Counted from the stretch's first letter, positions 23,559 through 35,455 are shown. The stretch: DNA of 64,000 bases from Megascapheus bottae (GCA_024803745.1 JANJXV010000099.1:1984001-2048000), one strand, 5' to 3'. Numbers and translations are program-made. Notes: generated by a model not told the origin, from the letters alone.

Positions 23559-23885
23559 TTTCAATCAACATAAGAAAATTAACTAGACAATGAGCTGGGG
23601 ATTTTCTGGTCTTCCATGGTTCTAAGGGACAGGAGTGTTAGAAAAGGAATTTTTATAAGACTTCAAATGGAAAAAAATAAATTTCAAAATTCCCACAAAT
23701 ACCTAAATTGAGACTTTAGTGAGAAGTTGTAACTGAAGGGATATAGGTGTAAGACCTTACTCTCAAGAATCGTTCTTGCTTGGATCAAAGGCAAACAGAC
23801 ATATAAACCAAACTTGTGGCCGCTGAATCTAGAAAAAATTCGTGTTCCTCACTTAATGGTTAATAAGCAAACAGCATTGAAACTG

Positions 23886-24062
23886 GGTAAGGTAATCCTA
23901 TCTGGTACTCAGGACGTGAGACTCTTATCAGTAGTTAACTCTAGAAAAGAGTATGTGGGGCTGTAGCTCAAGGATAGGGGTTATAGTCTTCTGCTGAAGT
24001 GTTCAGGGACAGGGCCGAGGCCTATGAACTACTAAAAAAAAGAAAAGAAAAGAAAAGAAAGT
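23886..24062 (+). repeat. B1-ID SINE, internally shortened
   Basis: Short B1 part (GGTAATCCTATCTGGTACTC), then GGGGCTGTAGCTCAAGG, CTGAAGTGTTCAGGGACAGG and an A-rich AAAAGAAAAGAAAAG tail. Confidence 0.75.
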
Positions 24063-24471
24063 TTTAAAAAGATGCAAAACAGCACAATATTTAGAGTATT
24101 TCTCAAAAATAAAAGAAAGGCAGCTATTCCTCAATGTATAAACAAAACAGTATTTGAAAAAAAACAGCTGCAGGTATATTATAGGTAGTATTCAGCTTAA
24201 AACTGTAGCAATACATAGATGGGTAATTTCAATAAATATTTCCTGTGATATAAAAAGAGAACTAAAACACAGAAAAACATTATTGGTCATTGTAAAATAT
24301 CATTTTCTTAATAGGTTAGGGAGAAAAGCATATATTTCTCACAAATCAATTTCCACTTTTATATTTTAAAATATCTAACAAGTAGGATGGGAAAGTAAAG
24401 TCATTATCTTTACAGTAAGGAATATTTGTATCTCATGTATGTTTGTGTCTTTTTTTTATGACTCATTTTAG

Positions 24472-24884
24472 ATGTCCAGGTAATGGAAAATGTGTTCAAG
24501 ACATGCCAGGAAAGTCCACATGAATGTCTTCGTGAAGTAGCAGTTGTAAGTAGTATCGAAGTGGAGGAAAACGTGAGATTTGCAACAACTTTAAATTTGA
24601 GCTCTACACATAATCCAGAGCTGATTAGTAATAACGGTACCAACTTAGGGGTGAGGACTGAGGAGTTCATAAAGTGTCAGAACATGCTTCTGTCTCCTAA
24701 GCCTGATGAGATGCATACTGCATATAGATCTCGTATGTCTCCTGTTCTTAAAAAATCCATCGGCTATTCAGAGCATTTTATTCATGATTGTGACAGTCCA
24801 AAAGATCTGCAGTATCATAATTCTGTTCTCCCTGCCCAAGAAATTCTTCAGGGAGGGAGGAAAACTGCTAAATGTACTGTGTGA
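24472..24884 (+). pseudogene. KRAB-ZNF last exon: spacer reading into a premature stop
   Basis: Begins after acceptor TCATTTTAG and continues the KRAB frame for about 137 codons: a linker with no fingers, as in many KRAB-ZNF proteins. It ends with TGA 24882-24884, directly followed by another TGA. Just downstream in the same frame a degenerate finger is still visible (YTGETPHICSECEKSFS near 24930), so the stop interrupts what was a continuous protein. Confidence 0.85.
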
Positions 24885-24927
24885 TGAAAAATATTGTACT
24901 TAACACCGACCATCACTACACATCCGA

Positions 24928-25249
24928 AAATGTACACAGGAGAGACTCCTCATATATGTAGTGAATGTGAGAAATCTTTCAGTAATGAAATACGCCTTAC
25001 AATACCTCAGAGCAAATATCCTGAGATATGTGATGCGTACATCAAGTGTGAAAATTAATTTCTGAGAAGTCAGACCTGACGCTCCAACCTCGATCTCCAA
25101 GAGAAGACAAACCTTATGAATATGAGGAACGTAATAAAATTTCTGCCCAGAATTCAGCAATCAGCACACATCAGAGATCTCACACAGAAGAGAAATCTTA
25201 TGAATGGGATAAATGTGGGAAGACTTTTAGACTGAAATCATACCTCACT
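24928..25249 (+). pseudogene. Degenerate zinc fingers between spacer and intact fingers
   Basis: Two or three finger remnants can be traced: one with CSEC but with its second half lacking His residues, one that breaks at TAA near 25055 where the frame shifts, one with both Cys lost (YEYEERNK), and one with the first Cys changed to Trp (YEWDKCGKTF). They show that decay began at the N-terminal end of the finger array. Confidence 0.75.
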
Positions 25250-25948
25250 TTGCACCAGAGAAGACACACAGAAGAGAAACCTTATGAATGTAACAAATGT
25301 GAAAAGTCTTTCACCCAGAAGATACACCTTCGAGTTCATCAAATAACACACACAGGAGAGAAATCTTATAAGTGTAATGAATGTGGAAAGTCTTTCCAAG
25401 GGAAGGGAAAACTTCGTGTTCATCAGAGAATACACACAGGAGTGAAACCTTATGAATGTAACCAATGTGTAAAGTCTTTCAGACAGAAATCTTCCCTCAA
25501 ATTGCATCAAAGAACACACACAGGAGAGAAACCTCATGTGTGCAACAAATGTGGAAAGACCTTCAAGTGGAAGTCATATCTTGATGGGCATAATAGAACA
25601 CACACAGGAGAGAAAACTTATGCATGTAGTGAATGCGGAAAGTCTTTCAAATGGAAGGTAAAACTCCGTGTTCATCAGAGAATATACTCAGGAGAAACAC
25701 CTAATGAGTGTAACATATGTGAAAAGTCCTTCACACAGAAGCCAAACCTCAACATGCATAAGACAATTCAAACAGGAGAAAAACCTTATGAATGTAACCG
25801 ATGTGGAATGTCTTTCAAATGGAAGTCTTCCCTCAAATTGCATCAGAGAACACACACAGGAGAGAAACTGTACGAGTGCATCAAATGTGGTAAGACCTTC
25901 AGATGGAAGTCACATTACAGGAGGCATAACAGAATTCACACATATTAG
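25250..25948 (+). pseudogene. C2H2 zinc-finger array, eight fingers, cut off from its KRAB domain
   Basis: An open stretch with eight fingers spaced by 84 bases and joined by TGEKPY-type linkers, ending at TAG 25946-25948 after HNRIHTY. Fingers 1-4, 7 and 8 keep all four zinc ligands. Finger 5 has Tyr and finger 6 has Gln in place of the last His. The frame is not that of the upstream KRAB exons, so splicing as drawn cannot produce a KRAB-finger fusion. A stand-alone finger protein would need an internal start. Confidence 0.88.
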
Positions 25949-26690
25949 AAACCTTAGGAATATAACCACAGTTGAAAGTCTTTCGTGCAGTATTCACCCT
26001 TCAGGAAGCGTAAGAGAGTTCACACATATGAGAAGCCTTAGCAATGTAATAAATAGGAAAGCCTTTTTAGTCTGTGGAAGAAAACTCAGCTTGTGTCACA
26101 GAACCAACACAAGATAAAACCCTTAATGAATGTAGCAAATGTTCAGTCTTTTCCCCAGAAGGCACAAGTCAAGATTTATCACTAAACACCCACAGGATAG
26201 AATCCTATGAATAAAATGAAAGGGAAATTTTTTTGAAGAACTCATAGTTGAGTTTGCATGATACCACACAGACACAGGATAAAAATCGTATGAATATAAG
26301 AATATGAAAAATCCATCATGAACGTATGACTAAGTATAAAATGCACATAGGAGAGAAAAACCTTATGAATATTACAAATGTGGAAAGGTTTTGACCTGGA
26401 AGGCATACTTCTGTGTTCATCACAAACCTGATTCCCATAGAAGAAAAGAAAACTAATGAATAGAACAAATGTGCAATGACTTTTAATCAGAAGTCAGTCT
26501 TCAGTACATTTCAGAACATACACAATAGAGAAATTCTGAGTAATGAAAAACATTTAGCTATATATAGGATCTCTGTATATGGGAGCATTAGGGTAAGTCT
26601 TCTAAACAAAGTCAACCTTCAGCAAGCATTAAGAGCACTCACAGAAGAAATAATAACATGTAGGAAAACCTTTGTCAGGAACCTCTAAAA
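25949..26690 (+). pseudogene. Decayed C-terminal zinc-finger remnants
   Basis: After the stop, finger-like words keep recurring at the right spacing in changing frames: GAGTTCACACATATGAG, AGAAAACTCAGC, AATGTAGCAAATG, ACACCCACAGGATAG and CACATAGGAGAGAAAAACC. This suggests the ancestral array had at least eight more fingers. No frame is usable. Confidence 0.7.
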
Positions 26691-26691
26691 G

Positions 26692-26860
26692 CTGACTGTG
26701 TGGCTTAGTGGTAGAGTGCTAACCTATCAAGGATGAAGGCCTGGGTTAGATTCCTCAATACTACGTGAAAAGAGCAAGCCAGAAGCAGCACTGTGGTTCA
26801 AATGGTAGAGTGCTAACCTTGAGCAAAAGTAGCTCAGGCCCTGAGTTCAAGCCTAAGGAT

Positions 26861-26862
<2 letters not shown>
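26692..26862 (+). repeat. ID-dimer SINE
   Basis: TGTGGCTTAGTGGTAGAGTG, a GCCTGGGTTAGATTCCTCA end of the first half, then ACTGTGGTTCAAATGGTAGA and CTGAGTTCAAGCCTAAGG. It sits just past the last finger remnants. Confidence 0.85.
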
Positions 26863-26930
<68 letters not shown>

Positions 26931-27084
26931 CAGAGAGAGAGACAGAGAGAGAGACAGAGAGAGAGAGACAGAGAGAGACAGAAAGAGAGAGACAGAAACA
27001 GAGAGAGAAAGAGAGAAAAGAGAGAGAAACAGGAACTTCTAAATTTTACAGAGATAGAGAAGGAGAGAGAGAAGGAGACAGAAA
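26863..27084 (+). repeat. (GA)n polypurine microsatellite
   Basis: About 220 bases of GA with scattered C and A interruptions, starting at the SINE tail. One strand is nearly all purine. Confidence 0.95.
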
Positions 27085-27098
27085 CTAATTTCTAAACT

Positions 27099-27990
27099 TT
27101 ACAGTCTTTCTATTTCCTTACAAATTCGTCCGTGTCATTCTTTCTGACAGAAGCACAGAATTCCATTGTGTAAAAATACCATATTTGATCTACTCATCAA
27201 CTGACGGGCATCTGGGTTGGTTCCATACCTTTGTTATGGTAAATAGTGCTGTGATAAATGTTATTGTTCTAGTGAATTTAATGTGTCCTATCTGGACGAT
27301 TGGCGAGTAGTGAAATTGCTGGATCACAGGGGAGCTCTATGTTTAGTCTTTTTGGGATACTGCCATAGTGCTTTCCATAGTGGTTGAACGAGTTTGCAAT
27401 CCCACCAGCAGTGTAGTAGTGATCCCTCCTGGCCACATCCCCTCCAGCATACGTTACTAGATTTCTGGATCTTGGCCATTCTAACTGGAGTGAGGAGGAA
27501 AAGGGAAAGAGGAACTGAAACTTTCTCTCCTTACAGATGACATGATTCTGTGTTTAAAGAACCCTATAGACTCTACTCCGAAGCTGCTTGAGCTGATATA
27601 AAACTTTGGTAAGGTAGCAGGGTATAAAATTAACCCTCAATGTCAACTGCCTTCCTATATGCCAACAAATGAGAGGAATGAGGCAAGAATCAGGATAGCA
27701 ACTCATTTTGATATCAAAGAAAATAAAATAACTAGGAATTAACTTAGAATGTAAAGCATCTTTTTGATGGAACTATAAACTCTGGAGAAGGAAATTAACG
27801 CAGAACTGAGGAAATGCAAAAACCTATGCTCCTGGTTTGGAAGAAGTAATATTGTAAAAATGGCAATCTTGATAGGGACTATCTACAAATTCAGTGCAAT
27901 ATTCATCAATATCCCAATGTTATTCTTTAAAGAAACAGAAGAGGAAATCCAAAATTTCACTTGGAAAAATAAAAGACCCCTTATAGTCTG
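27099..27990 (-). mobile_element. Old L1 fragment with inverted 5' part
   Basis: 27099-27500 is the reverse complement of the ORF2 C-terminal region (reverse of the NQPRCPSVDEW and ILPVRMA-type sequence). At about 27506 the orientation flips: 27506-27990 reads in sense as the RT region, including TACAGATGACATGATTCTG (the FADD site reads LTDD here) and PCSWxGR-like coding. This arrangement is the known product of twin priming. Both ORF2 parts are full of stops, the copy is clearly diverged from the array L1, and the 3'UTR is absent. Confidence 0.8.
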
Positions 27991-28368
27991 TCTTCTGGCA
28001 TGATACATAATGTTTAATCTCACCTTCTCCACCAAAATCTCACCTTTCTCATTGAGACATAGGTGGCCCTGTTTACTAGCAGCAAAGGCTCAAACTCGCA
28101 GTTTCAGGTGTCACTACTGCCTCTGTTACTGGGTAGATCCAACTCTGTCATTGATTCTGAGGTCTGCTCTGGGAGTCTTGGTCACAAGTTGTTCTGTGGC
28201 ATCTGCTGCCAGCCTGTGCCTATTTGCTTCCTTTTCCTCCAGCAGCCTACAACAGGGAATGAAGTTCAGGCGCTGATGCTCTCCTTCATATGCAGGGCAG
28301 GATGAGCCCAACCCTCCCACATCTTCCTCTTCTAATTTTTGGGAAAAAATGTGCTGGCAAAAGTCCTC
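27991..28368. other. No recognisable feature
   Basis: Moderately GC-balanced unique-looking sequence. Open frames of 80-88 codons exist on both strands over the same bases, which argues against any one being real. Confidence 0.4.
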
Positions 28369-28369
28369 A

Positions 28370-28592
28370 GCTGTGGCGCATGGCTGATCCACACTTTTAA
28401 TCCAGGCTGGTCAGGAGGCTGAGATCTGAGTATGGAAGTTCCAAGTCACCTAGAACAGGAAAGTCTGATAGATTCTTACTACCAAAAATAAAAACAGCTG
28501 GGAATGGAATTTGGGCTCAAGTGGTAAAGGGCTAGTCTTGAGTACAAATGCTTAGTGCCCAGGCCCTGAGTTCAGGCTCCAGCACTGCCAAC
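28370..28592 (+). repeat. B1-ID composite SINE, diverged
   Basis: AGCTGTGGCGCATGGCTG, GGAGGCTGAGATCTGAGTAT, then TTTGGGCTCAAGTGGTAAAG and CCCTGAGTTCAGGCTCCAGC. Confidence 0.75.
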
Positions 28593-29540
28593 AACCTCAC
28601 TTTAGTGAGATTTTAGCTTTATCCATGTAGGCACATCTCACTGGAATCTTTGCTGGTAGAAATAGTCTTCATAATTTTGTCTCAAGGTAAAGGTCCTCCT
28701 GGGGTAGTACACAAAAGATGTCATGGAGAGAGGAGCCCCACTTGCTCCAGGTTTGAAGATGGAATAGGTCAAGCCAGCATGGAGTTGGCACATCAGTCTT
28801 TTTCCTAGCACCACCTACCAGTGAATGTCCAATGACAGTGATTGTTGTGGGATTGTGTGATTGAAGTGCCCCATTAAGGGCAGTGTAAGCACATCCAAAC
28901 TTGGATACCAGGAATGCTGAAATCTCAAAGCTAAGATTTCTGTTGGCTACAGAAATGCTGGTGTGTCTGTGATTCACTAAAAGTTCAGGTGCAAAGATTC
29001 TGAAGCTTGATGCCATGTGTTTATTCCATTTAGTAAAATTATTTTAATGCACTGTATAAGTTAAAACATTTGATAAGAGTCAGGGGTAGTGAAAACATTG
29101 TCCTTGAATTCAGGTGTCTGGCAGGGTATTGGGGGGGGGTGTTGGTGGCTGGGACTATGAAGCTGGAGCTGATATCAAACCATGGATCATGTTCCTCTTT
29201 GTCTGGGAGAAATGACTCCAAAGATGAAATTTGAATGGTGAGGAAAAGATGATGATGTACTCAGGAAATTTCTCCTAAACAAATGCTCATGTGGAAGTGG
29301 GATTGGGGCTGGGCATGTCTGAGGCAGAGCTTAAGGGGGCTTCTCATGGCGTTGAGAACGTTCCTTGCGACTTCAGGCATGCAGCAGGGTGTTTTAGATG
29401 ACCATTGTGAGATGGATGGAATAAGACTGGAGACAAGATGAATGGTGGGATCCTGCAATGCTCTTGCATGAGTGGCTGGTGGCTCACCTGAAAGAACTAA
29501 TTATGTCTAAAAAAGAAATCAGGAATTTGTTTTGATTAGA
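28593..29540. other. Unassigned sequence with a 115-codon minus-strand frame
   Basis: No splice pattern, family match or repeat is recognised. The longest frame runs on the minus strand (29016 down to 28669) from an ATG; no domain is recognised in it. A G run (29129-29138) is the only simple feature. It may be a decayed gene fragment, but nothing proves it. Confidence 0.3.
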
Positions 29541-29544
29541 TAAT

Positions 29545-29752
29545 ACCTGTAATCCGAGGCATATTCAGGATCCTGATCTTAGTATTGTGGTTTAAAACCA
29601 ACCCAGCAAAGGGAAAAATGCATGAGACTCATACTCCCAGTTTAGAGCAAGAACAAAGATTGAAGTAGAGCTGTGGCTCAAGAGCTAGAGTGCTACCTTG
29701 AGCAAAGAAAAGCTAAGAAAAAGCGCCAGGTCTTGAGTTCAAGGACAGGAAT
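29545..29752 (+). repeat. B1-ID composite SINE, diverged
   Basis: ACCTGTAATCCGAGGCATAT, CATGAGACTCATACTCCCAG, then GAGCTGTGGCTCAAGAGCTA and CAGGTCTTGAGTTCAAGG. Confidence 0.75.
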
Positions 29753-30984
29753 GAAAGAAGGAAGGTAAAAAAAGGGAAGTATGTGAGGAAGGGAAATAAT
29801 AAATGAAAGAGAGAAGGAACTAGAAATTTAAAACTAGAGAATATTTAAAAGTCATCAGTCCTTCTAAGAAAAGTGTTGGAGTATGGGTTCTATATGTGGT
29901 GAACTGGAAGCCCAGCAGTGACTTGTTAACCAAAGAGTCACCATGATGAGCAAAGGATAGAAATCTGCATGAGCCTCTTAGCGGATGGAGTCACAGAAGA
30001 GAAACTCAGCTCCCATCCCATAGTTAGAAGTATATAGAGATGGGGAAGTTGGCATCACCTTGATGTCATTGTGTCCATGGAGACTGGAAGCCATGGCTCT
30101 GTGAAAGCACAATGTTCTGGTTACTGAGCTGGGAGGCTGAGGAGAGCCAAGTCCTGGCCATGAAGAAATCAGGGTGGCAGCAGAGCAACTCTGCTGCAGT
30201 GTGTGCCTGCTTGGCTGTTCTTATTCTGTGGTGGATCAGGCCGGAGCGGGTGATAGTAACAGTTTTGTGGTCATAAGCCCTTCACCAAGAGCTTCCTCTG
30301 GGATCCTCATAAGCTACAGGGTGGCTGGTGTTGGGATGTGTGTAGGGTGGAAGTGACAGAGGGATGGACGCTTGGCAAGGTGGGCGAAGAGATGAGAGGA
30401 ATGATGAGAGCCCAGTTCATTGGTTTCCAAGGTTAATGGGTGGGAGGTAGAGAGGCATGATGGAGGAATGATGGAGGCAGGGGAAGGTGGTGACAGAGTG
30501 AGGCCATCTGTAGTGCCAGCCTGGCCATCATCTGAAGCCCATAGGCAGCTTCCTGATCCTTCACTTAGTCCTGCTCCTTGTGGAGGGAATGTCACGTGTA
30601 CCCAGAGCTAGGGGTGGGGCAATGTTAGTAGCACCTGGAGAACCATTGGCCTCTACCTGGGTGAGGGGTGGTTATGGCTCCCATGCTGCGTGGCCTGATA
30701 GCTATGGAACAGATCTCTCCTTAGCTACCACAGTCAGTGGCTGCTCTCCATCTAGGGTTAGGGCACCTGCTCAGCCATCAGGACACCCCATGCCAGGACA
30801 GAGGCCTACAATTCAGATGGCAACACAGGGGTGAAGATGATCTCACCGTAGCCCTAGTTACATGGCTGCCCCAGCATGCAGGACAGGATGAGCTGGGGGA
30901 AGATGGTCTCTGTGTTTTTCCACAGCCTATCCCGGCCTCTCTTGTGTCTGATTAGACCAAGAGAGTACCAGGTTCCCTCTCATA
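29753..30984. other. No recognisable feature
   Basis: Unique-looking and GC-richer than its surroundings, with frames of up to about 90 codons on both strands. Nothing with a recognisable domain, splice structure or RNA fold. Confidence 0.4.
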
Positions 30985-30989
30985 GTCCT

Positions 30990-31120
30990 GGTTCTTTTTC
31001 TTTTACAGTCATGAGGCTTGAACTCAGGTCCTGGGTACTGTCCCTGAGCTCTTTTGCTCAAGGTTGATGCTCTACCATTTGAAGCGTAGTGCCATTTCCA
31101 GCTTTTCCTTTTCATGTGGA
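30990..31120 (-). repeat. ID-like SINE, antisense
   Basis: T-rich start, then GCTTGAACTCAGGTCCTGGG, CTGAGCTCTTTTGCTCAAGG and TGCCATTTCCAGCTTTTCC. Confidence 0.8.
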
Positions 31121-32317
31121 TCTCTGATATGTCCAGTACTGTGCCTGCAGGGAGGCACTCACCCCACAGACAGAGCCACCTCTGCCGTGACTGTGACTGC
31201 CCAAAACGCTCACACCCACTCCTTGCACACCCCCCGACTCCAGTTTTAGCTCCTCTTGGACTGGGTGTCCAGCCTACCCCTTCCTACACTCACAAAGGGT
31301 CTACAATTGTCTTCCCAGGGTCCTTTCTTCTGCCAGCCAGAGTACAGACTGTGCACATCTTGACGATCACAGAGCTCAAAGCCAAAGGCTGAGATGAAGA
31401 AGGGGGTGACCCAGTAGCTACACAGGGCCCATGGATCATCCTGTGCATCCCCCAGCCTGTGACTTCCCCCATCCCCTTGGCAGTTAACTGGAAATGAGAG
31501 TTTCATGGACTTTCCTTTCTGGACTGGCTTCAAACAGAAGCTATGCACAGTTTTCAAACCATACCCTACTGAAGAAGGGAAGCTTGATCTGGTGCTTAAC
31601 TGGGTTGCAGTTTGGCTCCGTTTGCTATGCCTCACGGGAGGGGGCTCATCATTTGTAGACTAAGATCTCATGACCTTCAAAGCCAAATAATACCTGAAAG
31701 TTCAGGGTCCCAGCCTATGTGTTGGGCCGGGGTGTATACATTCTCTGTTATGCTGGGTCATCAACCCATGTTTTAAGCTGGAAGTAGGCAGTGCCACATT
31801 TGATAAGAACATCTGCCAGAGATTGTCACCTCATGAAATCAGATTCTAAATTTGTATTCCATTTCCTGTGGTGGAGAAATCCCCTCCAACTTAGACAGGC
31901 TCACTTCCACCTGCAGGTCACACTCCTAATGCACCCTTGAGTGTCCTCATGGTATTGGGATCTAAGTTTGTAGGGAATGCTGCTTTAGTCCATGAATTAG
32001 CTGGACAAGTGATGACAAACGTGTTGTGGATTAATATGAGAACAATTTAAGAAGCCCTGGAGGAGCATCAACCTGACCCTCTGTGGTGCTATAAATCTGA
32101 TAGGATGTTCCAGACTGAGAAACAATCACATGGCTTTGTGTTTGGCATCCAGACAAGTGAGTGCATGTCTTAGCTGTCAGCCAATACAGAGGAGGACATG
32201 AATAAGTGGATGGAAAGCATCTGTCAGACCCCTGTCTGGGGTCAGGTGGAGAGAACATAGGAAGGTAGATACCATGGCTGTGGTGGGGCCAAAAAAAAGG
32301 GTAAAAGAGGCAAAGGA
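31121..32317. other. No recognisable feature
   Basis: Unique-looking sequence. A 129-codon minus-strand frame (31635 down to 31246) overlaps other frames and shows no family features. Confidence 0.4.
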
Positions 32318-32515
32318 ACCAGGTACTGGTAGCTCAAGACTGTCATCCTAGCTACTCAGGAGTTTGAGATCTGAGGATCACAATTCAAAGCCAGCCCAGG
32401 ACAGAAACTCCATGAGACTCTTATCTGCAATAAACTACTGAATGCAAGAAGCTCAAGCTCAGTGACAGCATCCAGGCCTAGAGTTCAAAACCCAGGACTG
32501 GCAGAAAAAAGTATC
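32318..32515 (+). repeat. B1-ID composite SINE, shortened
   Basis: GTCATCCTAGCTACTCAGGA, TGAGATCTGAGGATCACAAT and CATGAGACTCTTATCTGC, then a shortened ID part ending AGAGTTCAAAACCCAGGAC. Confidence 0.82.
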
Positions 32516-32944
32516 AAAGGACAAGAAGCTGGCCAAAAGTTAGAGGGACTATATCTTGACAAACAATACAATGATAAGTTTCACTCAGAAGACTTGCACA
32601 AAATCTGGAAACGCGTGAGACCTATCTATGTATGTTTCCTGTTTGTCTAAATATATATGTTTATGCATTTATATATTAGTATAGAGAGACAGATCAATAC
32701 ATATGACTATACATATATACATAGCCAGACACTTATGGGTGGGTGGTATACTGTGTGAGAGTTTGTGTTTGTGTTTTGTGGATGGCTATCTCTGTTTAAG
32801 AAAGATAGAAAATATGTAAATATCTTTAAAAAAACTTGATAAAATACAGAGAGACCTAAGCTCTTGAGGGAATCGGAAATGACAAGATAATTCACAGGCA
32901 CGTTTATCCTTATGGATTCCTCAGCAAGTTTTAATTTTTTTCAT
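32516..32944. other. No recognisable feature
   Basis: AT-rich with a TATATATG/ACATATATAC-rich stretch (about 32645-32725). No gene seen. Confidence 0.4.
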
Positions 32945-33340
32945 TATTTTCTTTCTTTTTTTGAACCGGGGCTAAGGATTTCTCTCTTGGACCAGGTGCT
33001 GCCAATTACTAATTTTCTCATGGCTGGTACAAGAGGAACTGAGCCACAGTTCCACTTTTGCCTTATTTATTCGTGCTTAACTGAAGATAAAGATTTCTAT
33101 CAGTGACTTTCTTTCAGGGGCTGGATTCTAACGAGGATCCCCAGACCTCAGGCTTCTCTATAGCTACAATTAACAATATGAGAACCCAGCACTGGGTTCC
33201 AATGCACAGGGCAAGAAATTGAGTGAATCTCTCAACTCCAATTAGCTATAATAAGCTAGAAGTGAAAGACCAATACCTTTGAGGAAAAGATGCTGAGTGT
33301 TATCACTCAGGCCCTATGAGTAAGCCCTAAACCCTGTACA
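32945..33340. repeat. Decayed SINE pieces, mixed orientation
   Basis: An antisense piece (T-rich run, then GAGGATCCCCAGACCTCAGG near 33135) is followed by a sense piece (GAGTGAATCTCTCAACTCCA, GTTATCACTCAGGCCCTATG). Boundaries are uncertain. Confidence 0.5.
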
Positions 33341-33392
33341 CATGTGTGCATGCACACATTGGCAGATACACACACACATGCACACACACAAT
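33341..33392 (+). repeat. (CA)n-rich microsatellite
   Basis: Imperfect CA run with TG and AT interruptions. Confidence 0.8.
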
Positions 33393-33459
33393 ATCTCAGG
33401 CAATATTGTATTTTGAATTAATATCCAAAGATTGGACAAAGGATAGCAAGTAATAAAAT

Positions 33460-34706
33460 CTGTTTTTCCTGTCTACATTGAGGGAAAGGGATAAGTCACA
33501 AGATGCAGAAGCGAAGAATTCAGAGGCAAATGCTGTGAGTGAATAACTTGTAAAAAGCACATTTCTTTTCTTTTCTTTTCTTTTGTGTGTGATATTAAGG
33601 ACTCAAACCTAGATCTTCATGGATGCTAGGCAAGCACTCTACCACTGGGCCAAACTCTAAACCCAGATAAAGTATTTATAAATAGTCATCATCATCATAT
33701 CAAAATATCCTTTCTCCTACAAAGAATGAACACTTATCTATGTCTGTAAGAATTTTTTTTATGTCACCAATGCTTCTGTGATTTTCCCACTTGCATTTTT
33801 ACAGATGACAGCACAGATATTCATCAGGAAGAAAAATAGATTACGATACAGAAACCTAACAACGTCGTAGTAGATTGAGGTGAATAATATGTGCAAGATG
33901 GCCTGGGTGTTTCATCTATTTGTAGAGTGCTTGGCTACCACACAAAAACTCTGGTTTGATTCTGGAGTACTATATACATAGAAAACGCTGGAAGTGGTGC
34001 TGTGGCTTGGTGGGACAGCTATAGACTAAAGAAAGCCTAAGAACAATGGTCAGGCTCTGAGGTCAAGTCCCAGGACTAGCAAAGAAAATGTGCAAGAGGC
34101 AAAATGCAAGCTGAGAAGGCACTGTGAAGCAAAATGTCTTGTGAAGTCTAAGGGGAATAGTGACAGTTAAGTTTGGATCTTACCTAAGAAAGGCTCCTTG
34201 AGCCTGAGACCAGGCTAGCACTTACGCCTAGTTAATGACTTGGGATTTGAACAAAAAGGTGGGCTGTTTACTACATCCATATGTGAGGTGGGAAGGGAGA
34301 TTCAGCCTCCAGTATGTCTTTGGGGAGGTCTTCTGTGAGCAAGGAGCTTTGGTCATTGGGCCTTGAAAGGTGACCCTACCTACCTCACAATGGAACAGAA
34401 TATGGAACCCTGGTAACCAAGCCACTGCATGTGACAACCAGCTCAAGCCAGCTCCCTTGGCCTGTGGCTCAGGAGGAAGAAAGATGTTGCTGTGCTGTTG
34501 CCAACGGTCAGGAGGCTCAGATCTCAGGCATGAGAGATATGGATCTCTCACTTGAAGAAGTAGATTCTGGACCAGTGCCAAGCCAAAATTCCCGTATATC
34601 AGGCATTTCTCTAGGAAGAAAGCCAGGAAACTCCAGGGCAACTCAGATGAGGTATATTGAGAGGAAACCTATTTGAACCCATCATCCTGCCCACACACTA
34701 CAACCT
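33460..34706 (-). mobile_element. Inverted 5'UTR-only fragment of the array-type L1
   Basis: The reverse complement follows the array 5'UTR from its first base (GTTGTAGTGTGTGGG, ending at 34706) through GAGCCACAGGCCAAG, the embedded antisense SINE, the GAT run and the first half of the sense SINE, to the segment before the AAACAGAT position equivalent to about 1686 of copy I. The second half of the sense SINE (about 1470-1560 of copy I) is absent. No ORF1, ORF2, 3'UTR or poly(A) is present. It is clearly more diverged than the array copies, so it is older or from a related subfamily. Confidence 0.88.
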
Positions 34707-35455
34707 TCTTGTGTACTTTCAAGTGACTATACTGAGATTAGAGTGTGTCATTTCCAATCTACTCTATTCCAATTCCTCAGTGTGAAGTGTGGTCCCATTC
34801 CTACGTTTGAAATATCCACTGTTTTGCCAACATAATGTGATGGTAAGTCAGCTCAGACTCTGAATGAGCCTTGTAACCAATGGATCCTGGAGGAAGGCCT
34901 GTTGGAGATGCTGCTGACAAAGCTGATCGCTGCCTACCAGAAAGGTGATCTCTTTTATGTGGGAAACTTCCTGCACAATTTCAAATAGTGGAGGATAATG
35001 TAGTAGTTGCTGGAAATTCTCTTGAAAAAGTGAGTGTTCCCCCCCAAACCCAGGTTTGCTCACCCCTCCTGGCCAAGCCTTGGAATACTTGGCTCCTCTC
35101 TGAGCCTGTTTGGTTCACTGGGGTGTTCACAGGGGAGCTAAGCATGATACAAGTGCACAAACTACTTCATTATGACTGGGACACCATGCCATTTCATTTC
35201 CCTCACAAGCTACTGGAGTCTCAACAGTGTGCTTACTGAGAAGTTGGATTTCAGGCATGAGTAAGTGGCTCCCAACTGCAGCCCTCACCTAGGTGACATC
35301 CTAGGAAATCCCATTTCCCAGTAAGAAATGAGGTGTCAGTACTAATGGCGGAGGCCTGTGAAATACTGGCGTCAGAGGAAAAGCTGGGGGCTGAATCACT
35401 TTTGAGCCATCAGGGAGGGATTGTGGTAGCTTTGCCTGTTAGAACCTGAAAGCAT
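34707..35455. other. Unassigned sequence
   Basis: Plus-strand words such as NQWILEEGLLEMLLTKLIAAYQ (spread over 34878-34945) look protein-like and continue for about 40 codons before stops, so an old coding fragment is possible. I do not recognise the family with confidence. Confidence 0.3.

Noticed and set aside
26765..27088. Arg-Glu repeat protein, and the similar Ser-Leu repeat on the minus strand at 39311-39538
   Set aside because: Translations of the (GA)n tracts.
28669..29016. 115-codon minus-strand ORF starting MASSFRIFAPELL
   Set aside because: Looks somewhat protein-like, but no family, neighbouring exon or splice signal was recognised, and nearby frames on both strands are similar in length. 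Left as unassigned.
31246..31635. 129-codon minus-strand ORF
   Set aside because: Overlaps other open frames in a GC-richer region and shows no domain or composition typical of a real protein.
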